This document shows, in pieces, positions 8,088 to 16,053 of a stretch of 64,000 nt of DNA. Under the pieces are notes generated by a model that worked only from the letters and a program-made list of their open reading frames with translations, had not been told where the DNA came from and did no database searches. How positions within the stretch are numbered: the first letter of the stretch is position 1; every line of letters begins with the position of its first letter. This DNA comes from Symbiodolus clandestinus (lineage in GTDB: Bacteria; Pseudomonadota; Gammaproteobacteria; Enterobacterales; G038960095): positions 992,001 through 1,056,000 of the forward strand of contig CP152425.1 in the NCBI GenBank assembly GCA_038960095.1. Direction: 5' to 3'. The translations under genes and the position numbers were made by a program.

Positions 8088-9446
8088 CTAGCGACCCATG
8101 AAGCCTGGCGGCAACATTCCCTTCAAGTTTTGCATCATCTTACCCATACCACCACTACCGATTTTTTTCATCATTTGCTGCATGGTTTCAAACTGTTTTA
8201 GCAGCTGGTTAACACTTTGTACAGGGACGCCGGCTCCTTGAGCGATCCGCCGTTTGCGAGAACCTTTCAGCTCAACCCGGCCTTGACGCTCTGGGTGTGT
8301 CATCGAGTTAATAATCGCTTCCATACGGACTAACATTTTATCATCCAGTTGTGCGGTTAACTGGCTTGGCAGCTGATGTGCACCGGGGAGTTTACTCAAC
8401 AGGCCCATCATGCCTCCCATTTGCTGCATCTGCCGTAGTTGACCTCGGAAATCTTCAAAGTCAAACCCTTGACCCTTTTTAAATTTGTTAAGCAATTTTT
8501 CTTTTTGCTGGCTGTCGGTTTTCTGCTCTAGCTCTTCAATCAATGAGAGTAGGTCACCCATGCCTAGAATACGGCTGGCCATGCGTTCGGGATGGAAAGC
8601 TTCCAACGCATCGGTTTTTTCTCCTATTCCTACAAACTTAATGGGTTTACCAGTGACCTGACGAACAGAGAGTGCGGCGCCGCCACGAGCATCACCATCA
8701 GCCTTACTGAGGATAATACCGGTTAAAGCAAGTTGACTATCAAAAGCTTTTGCCATATTGACAGCATCTTGGCCAACGGTGGCATCTATGACAAACAAGG
8801 TCTCTGTCGATTTCACGATCTGGTGAATTTGCTGCACCTCCTGCATCATTTGATCATCAACATGTAGACGGCCAGCGGTATCGACAATCAGTAGATCATA
8901 AAATTGTAACTGAGCTTGCTGATGGGCAGCTTGAGCAATCGCCAATGGCTCCGTTTCCCTTGTTGTGAAAAAATCAACGGCAATGGATTCGGCCAAGCGT
9001 TGTAATTGCTGGATGGCTGCTGGGCGGTAAGTGTCTGTTGAGGCGAGAAGAACTTTGCGTTTTGACGTTTGTTGTAGATAGCGAGCGAGCTTAGCGGCTG
9101 TAGTGGTTTTCCCCGCGCCTTGTAGTCCAACCAGCAGAATAACGGCCGGTGGCGTTGTTTGTAGTTGTAGCGGCTGATGTTGGCTACCCATCAGAGTAAT
9201 TAGTTCGCGCTCTACAATTTTTAGGAAAGCTTGGTTGGGGGTCAAGCTTCGATGTATCGCAGTACCGATTGCTGTCTGTTGTATCTGTTGAATTAAGGTG
9301 TTCACTACCGGCAGGGCGACATCGGCTTCCAGTAGCGCACGTCGGACATCACGTAGGCTCTCTTGAATATTGGCTTCACTTAAGCGGCCACGGCCACTCA
9401 GATTTTTAAAGGTTTGTGAGAGTCTCTCAGTTAATTGAGTAAACAT
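8088..9446 (-). CDS. ffh: signal recognition particle GTPase Ffh
   Basis: Ffh binds 4.5S RNA and signal sequences and targets nascent membrane proteins to FtsY. The 452-residue frame has the N domain, then the G domain with P-loop GLQGAGKTTTAAKL, DTAGRLHVD and the TKxD-equivalent SKADGDARGG. The Met-rich M domain begins near residue 300 and contains the RNA-binding block GSRKRRIAQGAG, ending GMLPPGFMGR. I take the ATG at 9446 (MFTQLTERL) because enteric Ffh starts MFDNLTDRL; an ATG eight codons upstream adds unmatched residues. Length matches the family (453). It stands alone, with the accessory patch downstream and a terpene-cyclase remnant upstream. Confidence 0.97.
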   Translation of the reverse strand: MFTQLTERLSQTFKNLSGRGRLSEANIQESLRDVRRALLEADVALPVVNTLIQQIQQTAIGTAIHRSLTPNQAFLKIVERELITLMGSQHQPLQLQTTPPAVILLVGLQGAGKTTTAAKLARYLQQTSKRKVLLASTDTYRPAAIQQLQRLAESIAVDFFTTRETEPLAIAQAAHQQAQLQFYDLLIVDTAGRLHVDDQMMQEVQQIHQIVKSTETLFVIDATVGQDAVNMAKAFDSQLALTGIILSKADGDARGGAALSVRQVTGKPIKFVGIGEKTDALEAFHPERMASRILGMGDLLSLIEELEQKTDSQQKEKLLNKFKKGQGFDFEDFRGQLRQMQQMGGMMGLLSKLPGAHQLPSQLTAQLDDKMLVRMEAIINSMTHPERQGRVELKGSRKRRIAQGAGVPVQSVNQLLKQFETMQQMMKKIGSGGMGKMMQNLKGMLPPGFMGR

Positions 9447-9601
9447 AGTGATCAGATCCCGTAATAGCAATGGGTTGTTTAGGGGTTTAGGTTACCGACA
9501 ATTCCGCCATTATAGCGATTTTGATCGGGAATAGGCAGTGTTGCAGCTGGCGCTAAGCAAGGTAGGATGGTTAGGTAGGCATCCATGCCATTCGGGGGAA
9601 T

Positions 9602-9985
9602 TCACTGCTTGGCAGCCATCTGTCGTTGTGCAAATGCCTTCAATGCAAAAATATCTGCGAGAACGGGAAAAGCATATGGAATTGGCCGTGAGCCAACTTG
9701 ATCGGTGATGGAAGAGAAACCACCATCCTGTTCCTGGCGTTCTATTAGGTAGTGCCAACCTTGCTGCTGCGAAGAAATATCGGCCAACTGGGTGATTGCT
9801 GTCATAGCATATGCTGTGCTGATCACATCACTGCAATGACCACCCACCTGGTGTCCCCAACCACCATCTGGATTTTGCGCGGTTACCTGGTAGTTAAACG
9901 CCAGTGCCTTGGCAAAGTCAGCTTTTATGTCAGGATGAAAGACTTTCTCACCTAAGCCATTTACCTGAGATAACGCAGCTACCAT
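9602..9985 (-). pseudogene. C-terminal fragment of a terpene cyclase / squalene-oxidase-repeat protein
   Basis: These 127 residues show the repeat signature of class II terpene cyclases and squalene-hopene cyclases: NPDGGWGHQVGG, SDVISTAYAMTAI, then a QEQDGGFSS Q-W-like motif, and GSRPIPYAFPVLADIFAL at the C-terminus. The DxDD catalytic region and most alpha-barrel repeats are missing, because a TGA precedes the first usable ATG closely. Full members run 400-700 residues, so this is the tail of a lost gene. It sits between ffh and the CorB-like gene, where enteric genomes have ypjD. Intact cyclases make hopanoids or diterpene skeletons. Which product this one made cannot be judged. Confidence 0.65.
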
Positions 9986-10196
9986 TTGTGCAATTGTTCA
10001 AAGAGCGTTAATACACAGAAATCATGTAGCTATATGACTTATAATTTATCGATCTAACAGGCCTCACGTTACAATCATTTTAGATACTGCTGTAGTACCA
10101 GGTTACAGTAGCCAGTAACGAACCTGCTATTGATTTACTGACTAGCATCCCCATCTATCCCTTATCAACCCAGTTTATTTGACAGGAAGATACCGC

Positions 10197-11465
10197 TTGC
10201 AAGAGATATCAACAACCACCCTAATCATTGTACTGGGCGTTATGCTCATCTTATCGGCCTACTTTTCAGCTTCAGAGACTGGCATGATGGCGTTGAATCG
10301 CTATCGATTACGCCACTTGGCTAAACAGGGACACCGCGGGGCGCAGCGAGCCGAAAAACTGTTACAGCGGCCGGATCAGCTAATTGGCTTGCTCTTGATT
10401 GGTAACACAGTCGCTAACAGTTTAGCAACCACTTTGGCAGCGCTGATCGGGCAGCGGCTAGGCGGTGATCAAGGAGTATTTCTGGCCACTGCACTATTAA
10501 CCTTAGCCATTTTAATTTTTGGAGAGACCGGTCCAAAATCGATAGCTGCTTTTCACCCGGAGCGTGTTGCCTTTCCTAGCAGTTGGCTGTTACGGATCTT
10601 ACACCGACTGTTATTTCCCTTAGTCAGTTTGCTTAATCATGTGACTCAGGGAGTAATGTTGCTATTTGGGTTACGCACTGATCGATTACCCCACAATGCT
10701 TTAAGTAAGGAGGAGCTACGCACACTATTCCATGAAACTAATCCTCTGATCCCGCATCGTTATCAAGAGATGCTACGGGCGATCTTAGATCTTGAGACCA
10801 TGACGGTAGAAGATGTCATGATCCCGTGCAGTGAAATTGTAGGCATGGATATTAATGATGATTGGAAATCTTTGTTACGTCAGCTGCTCCACTGTCCTTA
10901 TAATCGGCTGCTACTTTACCGAGATAACCTCGATAATGCAGTTGGGCTTTTGCGGGTACGAGAAGCTTATCGATTAATGATAGAAAAAAATGAGATAGGC
11001 AAAGAATCCTTATTACGAGCAGCCGACGAGATCTACTTTATTCCGGAAGGGACACCACTGCATGTGCAATTGATGAAATTTCAGCGCAATAAAGAGTCTA
11101 CCGGAATAGTTGTTGATGAGTATGGGGATATTAAAGGGTTAGTTACTGTGCAGGCGATTGTTGAGGAGATTGTTGGGGATTTTACCACCTCAATTGCACC
11201 TTCACTTGAAGAGGAGATAGTCCCGCAAGCCGATGGTTCTCTATTAATAGCGGGTTCTACCAATATTCGAGATTTAAATAAGATCTTGGAACAGGTATTG
11301 CCGGTTAATGGACCCAGAACACTAAATGGCTTATTATTGGAGCATTTGGAGACTATTCCGGCCGTTGGCACCCGATTTACCGCACTGGGCTATCAATTTG
11401 AGATCCTTGCTGTGGCTGGGAATCGAATTACTCAAGTTAAATTATGGCCGATTTCAGAAACATGA
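10197..11465 (+). CDS. yfjD: CorB/YfjD-like CNNM-family membrane transporter
   Basis: The 422-residue protein has an N-terminal CNNM/DUF21 domain with about four membrane segments (residues 5-190), two CBS domains (block VEDVMIPCSEIVGMDIN and QRNKESTGIVVDEYGD), and a C-terminal CorC_HlyC domain. These proteins are implicated in Mg/Co efflux and ion homeostasis at the inner membrane. I choose the TTG at 10197 (MQEISTTTLI), because enteric YfjD begins MEHISTTTLI and an AGGA lies 9 nt upstream; the TTG at 10179 would add six unmatched residues. In E. coli it also lies near ffh, with ypjD between; ypjD is absent here. Intact. Confidence 0.9.
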   Translation: MQEISTTTLIIVLGVMLILSAYFSASETGMMALNRYRLRHLAKQGHRGAQRAEKLLQRPDQLIGLLLIGNTVANSLATTLAALIGQRLGGDQGVFLATALLTLAILIFGETGPKSIAAFHPERVAFPSSWLLRILHRLLFPLVSLLNHVTQGVMLLFGLRTDRLPHNALSKEELRTLFHETNPLIPHRYQEMLRAILDLETMTVEDVMIPCSEIVGMDINDDWKSLLRQLLHCPYNRLLLYRDNLDNAVGLLRVREAYRLMIEKNEIGKESLLRAADEIYFIPEGTPLHVQLMKFQRNKESTGIVVDEYGDIKGLVTVQAIVEEIVGDFTTSIAPSLEEEIVPQADGSLLIAGSTNIRDLNKILEQVLPVNGPRTLNGLLLEHLETIPAVGTRFTALGYQFEILAVAGNRITQVKLWPISET

Positions 11466-11565
11466 CAACAGCGCTAACTGTTTAGCTAAATACTGTTCAA
11501 AAAAAAGAGCACTGTTGTAATCCTTGCTGTCGCTGGAAACCGCATCACTTAGGTTATGGACAGTT

Positions 11566-12530
11566 TCAAGAGGGAACTGCGAGCGTCCCTAAGGTTGGTG
11601 GGATGGACTCTAATCTGTTTTTAGTTGAGGGGAAGTGTGCTGACACTAGATTCCAACGACTTGATGCATCAAGGTAGGAGTTAATCTTTTCAATGATGGG
11701 ACAATTAAATACTTCTTCGCCCGTTATTGAATAGGCAGAGAGCCTATTTTTTACAGAGCAACCGGGTTGGGGAAGCAATAGAACAGGTTGGGTTATTGAA
11801 GCGTATAGTCTACCCTCTTGTTCAATAACCCTGATTTTATCTTTTATCTCTTTGCTGTACGGTGAAAAGCTATGTAATAATCCGTTACCTTTGAGTTTAT
11901 TTAATTTCTGCCGAGTTGTCTCATTTACATAGAATTTAGCCAATTGGCTAATGGAATTTATTTTAAGGAGTGTATAAAGATTACCCAGATTACCAAGGGG
12001 CATTTCTAGCATCAAAGGCACTGCCTCGTGACACTTATCCCAGTAGGCCGCTAAGACTTGTAGTCTATCTTCTGAGAGTTGTTCCGGTTTGTTAGTGCCT
12101 GGATTAGTACATAGAGTGTATTTAATTAGAGCTTCATCCACACTTTCCTTCCACTTTTTTCTAATATTCTCATTTAGGCTCCTATGGAGTACAATGGCTA
12201 ACGGTATTTTCAACTGAAATTTTTTTTGCCAATTTGGCCACCATGCTTTATTAGCAAGTCAATGAACGTCGAACCGCCTTCCTGATTAAGCGGGATAAAC
12301 TTTGCAGCGAAATGTAACGGCGTATTACCCTGACCACCTTGGGTATTTACATTGGTTTTTCTTCCTAGCAGAAATTCAACCAGCTCTTTTCTATGTTTAA
12401 AAAGGGCATAGAATAAAGCTATCCTTTCCTCATTACTGATGCTGTCTATATCACGCCTTTTTCCACCAGCAGTCTAACTATTTGATCACTGGCCTTTAAT
12501 GGTTGATGATCTCCAGCTGATCAGATACTG
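11566..12530 (-). pseudogene. ankyrin-repeat protein with unknown C-terminal domain, frameshifted
   Basis: Reading leftward from about 12530, three frames join into one protein. The pieces are DHQPLKASDQIVRLLVEK (to about 12470), then DIDSISNEERIALF with further ankyrin units (VEFLLGRKTNVNTQ, GNTPLHFAAKF, FIDLLIKHGGQIGKK), then a 215-residue tail starting LKIPLAIVLHRSLNEN. The first shift is at a short A run near 12470. The second is at the A8 tract 12220-12227, where nine A would restore the frame. The tail matches nothing I recognise; it is mostly helical-looking, with Asn/Lys-rich stretches. Ankyrin proteins in symbionts often act on host targets. IS1182 adjoins the 5' side, so the start is lost. 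Confidence 0.7.
12482..12523 (-). repeat. 42-bp dispersed repeat, copy 1 (ankyrin-coding)
   Basis: A segment ending in TGATC(A) at both sides. On the minus strand it reads DHQPLKASDQ. Near-identical copies lie at 14283-14324 (opposite orientation) and 48092-48133. Several differences between copies fall at synonymous sites, which points to copies of an ankyrin-coding unit and away from a non-coding element. Confidence 0.7.
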
Positions 12531-14282
12531 TTGGCGAATTATTAAGTAACCTCTCAAGTTGCTACTGCCAACTGAGCAAAACGAGATATTCGTTTTACCT
12601 CACGAGGCTGTTGATGTAACCACGCTATGAGCCGTTGGATATTGATAGCAGCAGCTGTAGCAAGATTCTGCAGCTGCGTCTTTACTAAACCACGGTAGCG
12701 CGCCTGACGTAAACCGAAAGCACGGATACCTTGCGATAAAGTCCCCTCAATACCCCAACGTCGTGCATAAGTGCGACGCCATTCACGGCTGTCCGAGAGT
12801 TGACGGGCTATCTGTAGTGTTTCATGCTGTATTTGAGGGAGCAGGCGTAACCTGCGAGCGGTTTCCTTAGCTTGAGTACAGCGGCGCCGTTCTTTACAAA
12901 CAGCGCAGGCTGTTTTAGAAAATGAAACTTTGTGATAGAGCTTACCCTTAATAAAGCGATCGTTCCAACTGATTGATTTTAACCCTTGAGGACAGTGAAC
13001 CGTTCGTTGTTGCCAATTAATTAAGAATTGTTCTCGAGTATAAGCCCCTTTAACCTGTTTCTGCCAACTGGTATTACCTCGAGGGGGGCCAACTAAAGCA
13101 ATACCATAATTTATTTTACTGTTAACCAGAAGTTCCGCTGAAATATAAGCTGAGTCAACAAAGTGCTGGGCTGGCAACAGCTCTTTTTCAGCCATAGCTT
13201 GATGAATACTCTCGGTACTCTCTATATCATGCCTATTAGCAGGTGTAGTCTTTACATGAGTGATTAAATGTACTGTTTCATCATCACAACTTTCGCTGAG
13301 GTGCACCATATAACCCACCCAATGCTTCCCCCTTTTGCTGCGATAACGTGCATCAAGATCATAAGGGGACACAATTTCTTCTGTTGCTTGGGTTACTTCT
13401 TTATCTGTCTTAAAGCGTATACGAGCTCCTCTCTCACTGTTCGGCACGACCTCATAATGCCTTATGCAAGCAGTTCTTAAGGCCCGTATACTCATCAACT
13501 TCCCCAGTGCTTTAGGAGCAGAGGGCGTGTCAATCCATGCAAGTAATCTAAAACCATCTTCACCCATCATTTGTGCATACTGGCTGCGTGCTTTTTCACT
13601 GCGCGGTAGTCGGCTATCCTCTATCCGTTTGGTATAATGGTCATACCAACTAGGCAGTGATACGCTTTTAAGCCACTGGGGCTCTTTTTTAGAGATTTCA
13701 TTAAGAGCTGCTCTTAAGGTCTCTCCAATCAACTCCAACCGCTTTAATTCACGAACAGCCATTAAAACATGCGTCGAGTCAGTTCGCTGTTGTCCCCTAG
13801 CCTTTATTAATCCATGAGTACGACATTTATCCAACAGCAATTCTAAAAGTTGCTGTTCAGCGCTTCCTACAATCAGGCGCATGCGAAATTCACAAAGTAC
13901 TGAAAAATTAAAACCGGGGTCAGAAAGCTCAAACCCTAATAAATATTTCCAATCAATCCTGGCTCGTACTGCCTCAGCAGCTTGCCTATCCGAAAGGTTC
14001 TCGCGAAACTGCATAAGGGTAATCAGTGCTAACCGCCAGGGTGATATCGCAGGCTGGCCACGCTTCGAAAACAGCTTGACAAAATCTTCATCACTATAAA
14101 GGGTACCCAGTTCATCCCGCAATGTTATATAAGGATGACCTTTAGGAAAAGCGGCTCTTGCAACTTCAACCGTCTGCAGAGGAATCTCTTGGTTCGATGT
14201 GGTTTGTAACGACATAATGGATAGCCTCTATGATTACCTCATTAGAACTCTATAGTAAGCCATTTAATTCGCCAACAGTATC
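12524..14282 (-). mobile_element. IS1182-family insertion sequence
   Basis: The transposase gene is bracketed by perfect 18-bp inverted repeats: GATACTGTTGGCGAATTA at 12524-12541 and its complement at 14265-14282. The symmetry continues outward through the 42-bp repeats, so the inverted region totals about 60 bp per side. Short TGATC sequences touch both ends, but they are palindromic and cannot prove a target duplication. Confidence 0.88.
12554..14215 (-). CDS. IS1182-family transposase
   Basis: The 553-residue DDE transposase begins MSLQTTSNQEIPLQ. It has the DUF772 N-terminal block (PAISPWRLALITLMQFRE, LSDRQAAEAVRARIDWKYLLG), the central DDE core (RTDSTHVLMA, HFVDSAYISAE), the CxxC region (CAVCKERRRC) and the C-terminal EGTLSQGIRAFGLRQARYRG block carrying the catalytic Glu. 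No stop or shift is seen, so this copy may be active. It moves only its own element. Confidence 0.93.
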   Translation of the reverse strand: MSLQTTSNQEIPLQTVEVARAAFPKGHPYITLRDELGTLYSDEDFVKLFSKRGQPAISPWRLALITLMQFRENLSDRQAAEAVRARIDWKYLLGFELSDPGFNFSVLCEFRMRLIVGSAEQQLLELLLDKCRTHGLIKARGQQRTDSTHVLMAVRELKRLELIGETLRAALNEISKKEPQWLKSVSLPSWYDHYTKRIEDSRLPRSEKARSQYAQMMGEDGFRLLAWIDTPSAPKALGKLMSIRALRTACIRHYEVVPNSERGARIRFKTDKEVTQATEEIVSPYDLDARYRSKRGKHWVGYMVHLSESCDDETVHLITHVKTTPANRHDIESTESIHQAMAEKELLPAQHFVDSAYISAELLVNSKINYGIALVGPPRGNTSWQKQVKGAYTREQFLINWQQRTVHCPQGLKSISWNDRFIKGKLYHKVSFSKTACAVCKERRRCTQAKETARRLRLLPQIQHETLQIARQLSDSREWRRTYARRWGIEGTLSQGIRAFGLRQARYRGLVKTQLQNLATAAAINIQRLIAWLHQQPREVKRISRFAQLAVAT

Positions 14283-14324
14283 TGATCGGTTGAGGATCAT
14301 CAACAATTAAAGGCTAGCGATCAA
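14283..14324 (+). repeat. 42-bp dispersed repeat, copy 2 (ankyrin-coding)
   Basis: Inverted copy of 12482-12523. On the plus strand it reads DHQQLKASDQ and continues as YVKLFLNFC to a TAA near 14353, resembling an ankyrin helix. It adjoins the IS1182 end and lies upstream of the autotransporter gene. Confidence 0.7.
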
Positions 14325-14399
14325 TATGTAAAATTATTTTTAAATTTTTGTTAAAAATGGTAATATAGTGAGAATGATTTTTTTTAAATGAATTAAGCT

Positions 14400-15449
14400 A
14401 TGAATAACCTGTTAATCCCTACATTTACCTGTTGTTTAGCAACAGCACCCACAATTGCTTCTACGCTTAGCCTGAAAAAACCAGTGGCCATAATGAGTAA
14501 AAAAGCCATTACTACTCAAACTGCCGCTTCTATGCAGTTAGCTGCTGGAGGGCAGCTAGATAATAGGGATGACCGTGTATTTATTGAGGGATTATGGCCC
14601 TTCATGCGGCAAGAACAACAGCTACTGTTTCTACAAGGGGGTTGGCAGCGGCAACAGCGGAATAGCCAAATCAGCCTTGGCATGGGGTGGCGCTATTTTC
14701 CAGAAGCGCAGTGGGGTGTTGGATATAATCTATTTTATGATCAAGACATGCGCCAGCACCAACATCGTATTGGTTGGGGCGTGGAGGCGTGGTTACACTC
14801 GATGAAATTATTGGTGAATGGTTATCTGCCAGCTAATGATTGGCGGGAAGCGCGTGATTTACCAGAGTATCAGCAGCGTGCAGCAAGGGGTTACGATATC
14901 ACGTTGCGAGGCTATTTACCGGCACTGCCCCAGCTGGGGGCTTCTATGCGCTACACCCACTATTTTGGGGATGCGGTGGCTTGGGGTGATAGGGAAAAGC
15001 GGTATAAAAACCCACAGCAATGGCGTTGGGGTATTGATTATACGCCAGTTCCTTTGTTGACTTTAGCTTACTATCATCACACTGGTTTCAGTGGTCAGAC
15101 TAAACATCGCCTCGGTATAGAACTGACTTACCACTTTAATCTTTCCTTAGCACAACATTTAGATCCTAACCAAGTTGTGGAGTTGTATTCAGCGCAAGGA
15201 CAGCGATGGTCACGAGTATCTCGCGAGCAGATGGCTTTAAACTATACAAAAGTAACGTTCCCTAAATTGCAGCCTTTGCCACCGCCACCGCCACCGCCAC
15301 CGCCACCGCCACCGCCACCGCCACCGCCACCGCCACCGCCACCGCCACCGCCACCGCCACCGCCACCGCCACCGCCCGACGACGACTGGCAGCAGCAGCG
15401 GCATCAGCGGCGGCGGCAGCAGCGGCAGCAGGCCGCCGGCAGACGCTGA
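14400..15449 (+). CDS. inverse autotransporter (intimin/invasin-type) beta-barrel protein with poly-proline tail
   Basis: The N-terminus (MNNLLIPTFTCCLATAPTIA) resembles a signal peptide. From about residue 58 the protein follows the inverse-autotransporter barrel: RVFIEGLWPFM, SLGMGWRYFPEAQWGVGYNLFYDQD, RGYDITLRGYLP and HRLGIELTYHF, then the post-barrel DPNQVVELYSAQG...VSREQMALNY linker into the periplasm. In intimin and invasin, Ig-like passenger domains follow the barrel and reach the host cell. Here residues 294-326 are 33 prolines, then an Arg/Gln-rich end and a TGA, and no passenger is present. The frame is open, so this is either a truncated adhesin or a reshaped surface protein. It lies alone after an AT-rich leader. 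Confidence 0.8.
   Translation: MNNLLIPTFTCCLATAPTIASTLSLKKPVAIMSKKAITTQTAASMQLAAGGQLDNRDDRVFIEGLWPFMRQEQQLLFLQGGWQRQQRNSQISLGMGWRYFPEAQWGVGYNLFYDQDMRQHQHRIGWGVEAWLHSMKLLVNGYLPANDWREARDLPEYQQRAARGYDITLRGYLPALPQLGASMRYTHYFGDAVAWGDREKRYKNPQQWRWGIDYTPVPLLTLAYYHHTGFSGQTKHRLGIELTYHFNLSLAQHLDPNQVVELYSAQGQRWSRVSREQMALNYTKVTFPKLQPLPPPPPPPPPPPPPPPPPPPPPPPPPPPPPPPPPDDDWQQQRHQRRRQQRQQAAGRR
15279..15374 (+). repeat. hexanucleotide microsatellite (CCACCG) x16
   Basis: Sixteen perfect tandem CCACCG units, inside the autotransporter gene, each encoding Pro-Pro. A final CCC makes 33 prolines. Copy-number change keeps the frame because the unit is six bases. Perfect repetition suggests recent expansion, and assemblers may miscount the units. 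Confidence 0.97.
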
Positions 15450-15564
15450 TACCGGAACCGGGAGGTGGGAGCAGCCGAGGTGGCAAAAGAGAAAGGACAA
15501 AAAAAGGGGAAGAGAAGCTCAGTAAAATAACTGTGAGATGACTCTGTCATCTCAGGCAGTCGTT

Positions 15565-16053
15565 TCAATACCTTTTTTGCACATTTTTCCACAACAATAA
15601 GCCACATCCTAAACAGATAGCGCTATCCGCTAGGTTAAAGGCGGGCCAATGCCAATGATTGATATAAATATCAATAAAATCGAGCACAGCACCATACCGA
15701 TAGCGATCGGTTAAGTTGCCTAGGGCACCCCCAATAATGAGGGTGTAAGCGATATGCGGTAGCCAATCGCTGGTAGGTTGTTGAGTTAACTCCCAGAATA
15801 ACCAGCCGCAAATGGCGATAGCCATGACGATAAGCAACCATTGCCAAGCGGGCTGATTGGCTAATAAACTAAAGGCAGCTCCCGGATTGTAGACATGAAC
15901 GAGATCAAAGCCTGGGAAAAGCTTTTGGCGGGCTTGCCAAGCTAGCTGTTGCGTAATCCACTGCTTACTGAATTGATCGGCCGCCCACACCAATCCTGAT
16001 AACCAGAGCCAGCGGCAGCCGCTATGCCAAAGCCGCTGCGCTAACCGTTTCAT
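15565..16053 (-). CDS. lspA: lipoprotein signal peptidase (signal peptidase II)
   Basis: LspA is the inner-membrane aspartyl protease that removes signal peptides from diacylated prolipoproteins. The 162-residue protein has four predicted membrane segments. Both catalytic Asp blocks are present: NLTDRYRYGAVLDFIDI and FNLADSAICLG. The NPGAAFSLL box is also present. Its ATG overlaps the ileS stop (TAATG), so it is translationally coupled to ileS as in enteric bacteria. Length is normal. Confidence 0.95.
   Translation of the reverse strand: MKRLAQRLWHSGCRWLWLSGLVWAADQFSKQWITQQLAWQARQKLFPGFDLVHVYNPGAAFSLLANQPAWQWLLIVMAIAICGWLFWELTQQPTSDWLPHIAYTLIIGGALGNLTDRYRYGAVLDFIDIYINHWHWPAFNLADSAICLGCGLLLWKNVQKRY

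Noticed and set aside
12482..12523. Extragenic palindromic (REP-like) element
   Set aside because: The sequence is not a hairpin overall and its differences among copies look synonymous in an ankyrin frame.
14340..14399. Fur-box-like AT-rich sequence upstream of the invasin-like gene
   Set aside because: Only a loose half-site match; not enough to call an operator.
15279..15374. CCACCG array considered as CRISPR or minisatellite origin
   Set aside because: No spacers; a pure 6-bp microsatellite within a coding frame.
15237..15500. Long minus-strand frames rich in Arg-Trp or Ala-Val opposite the proline tract
   Set aside because: They are antisense shadows of the CCACCG microsatellite; the plus-strand frame belongs to a recognisable barrel protein.
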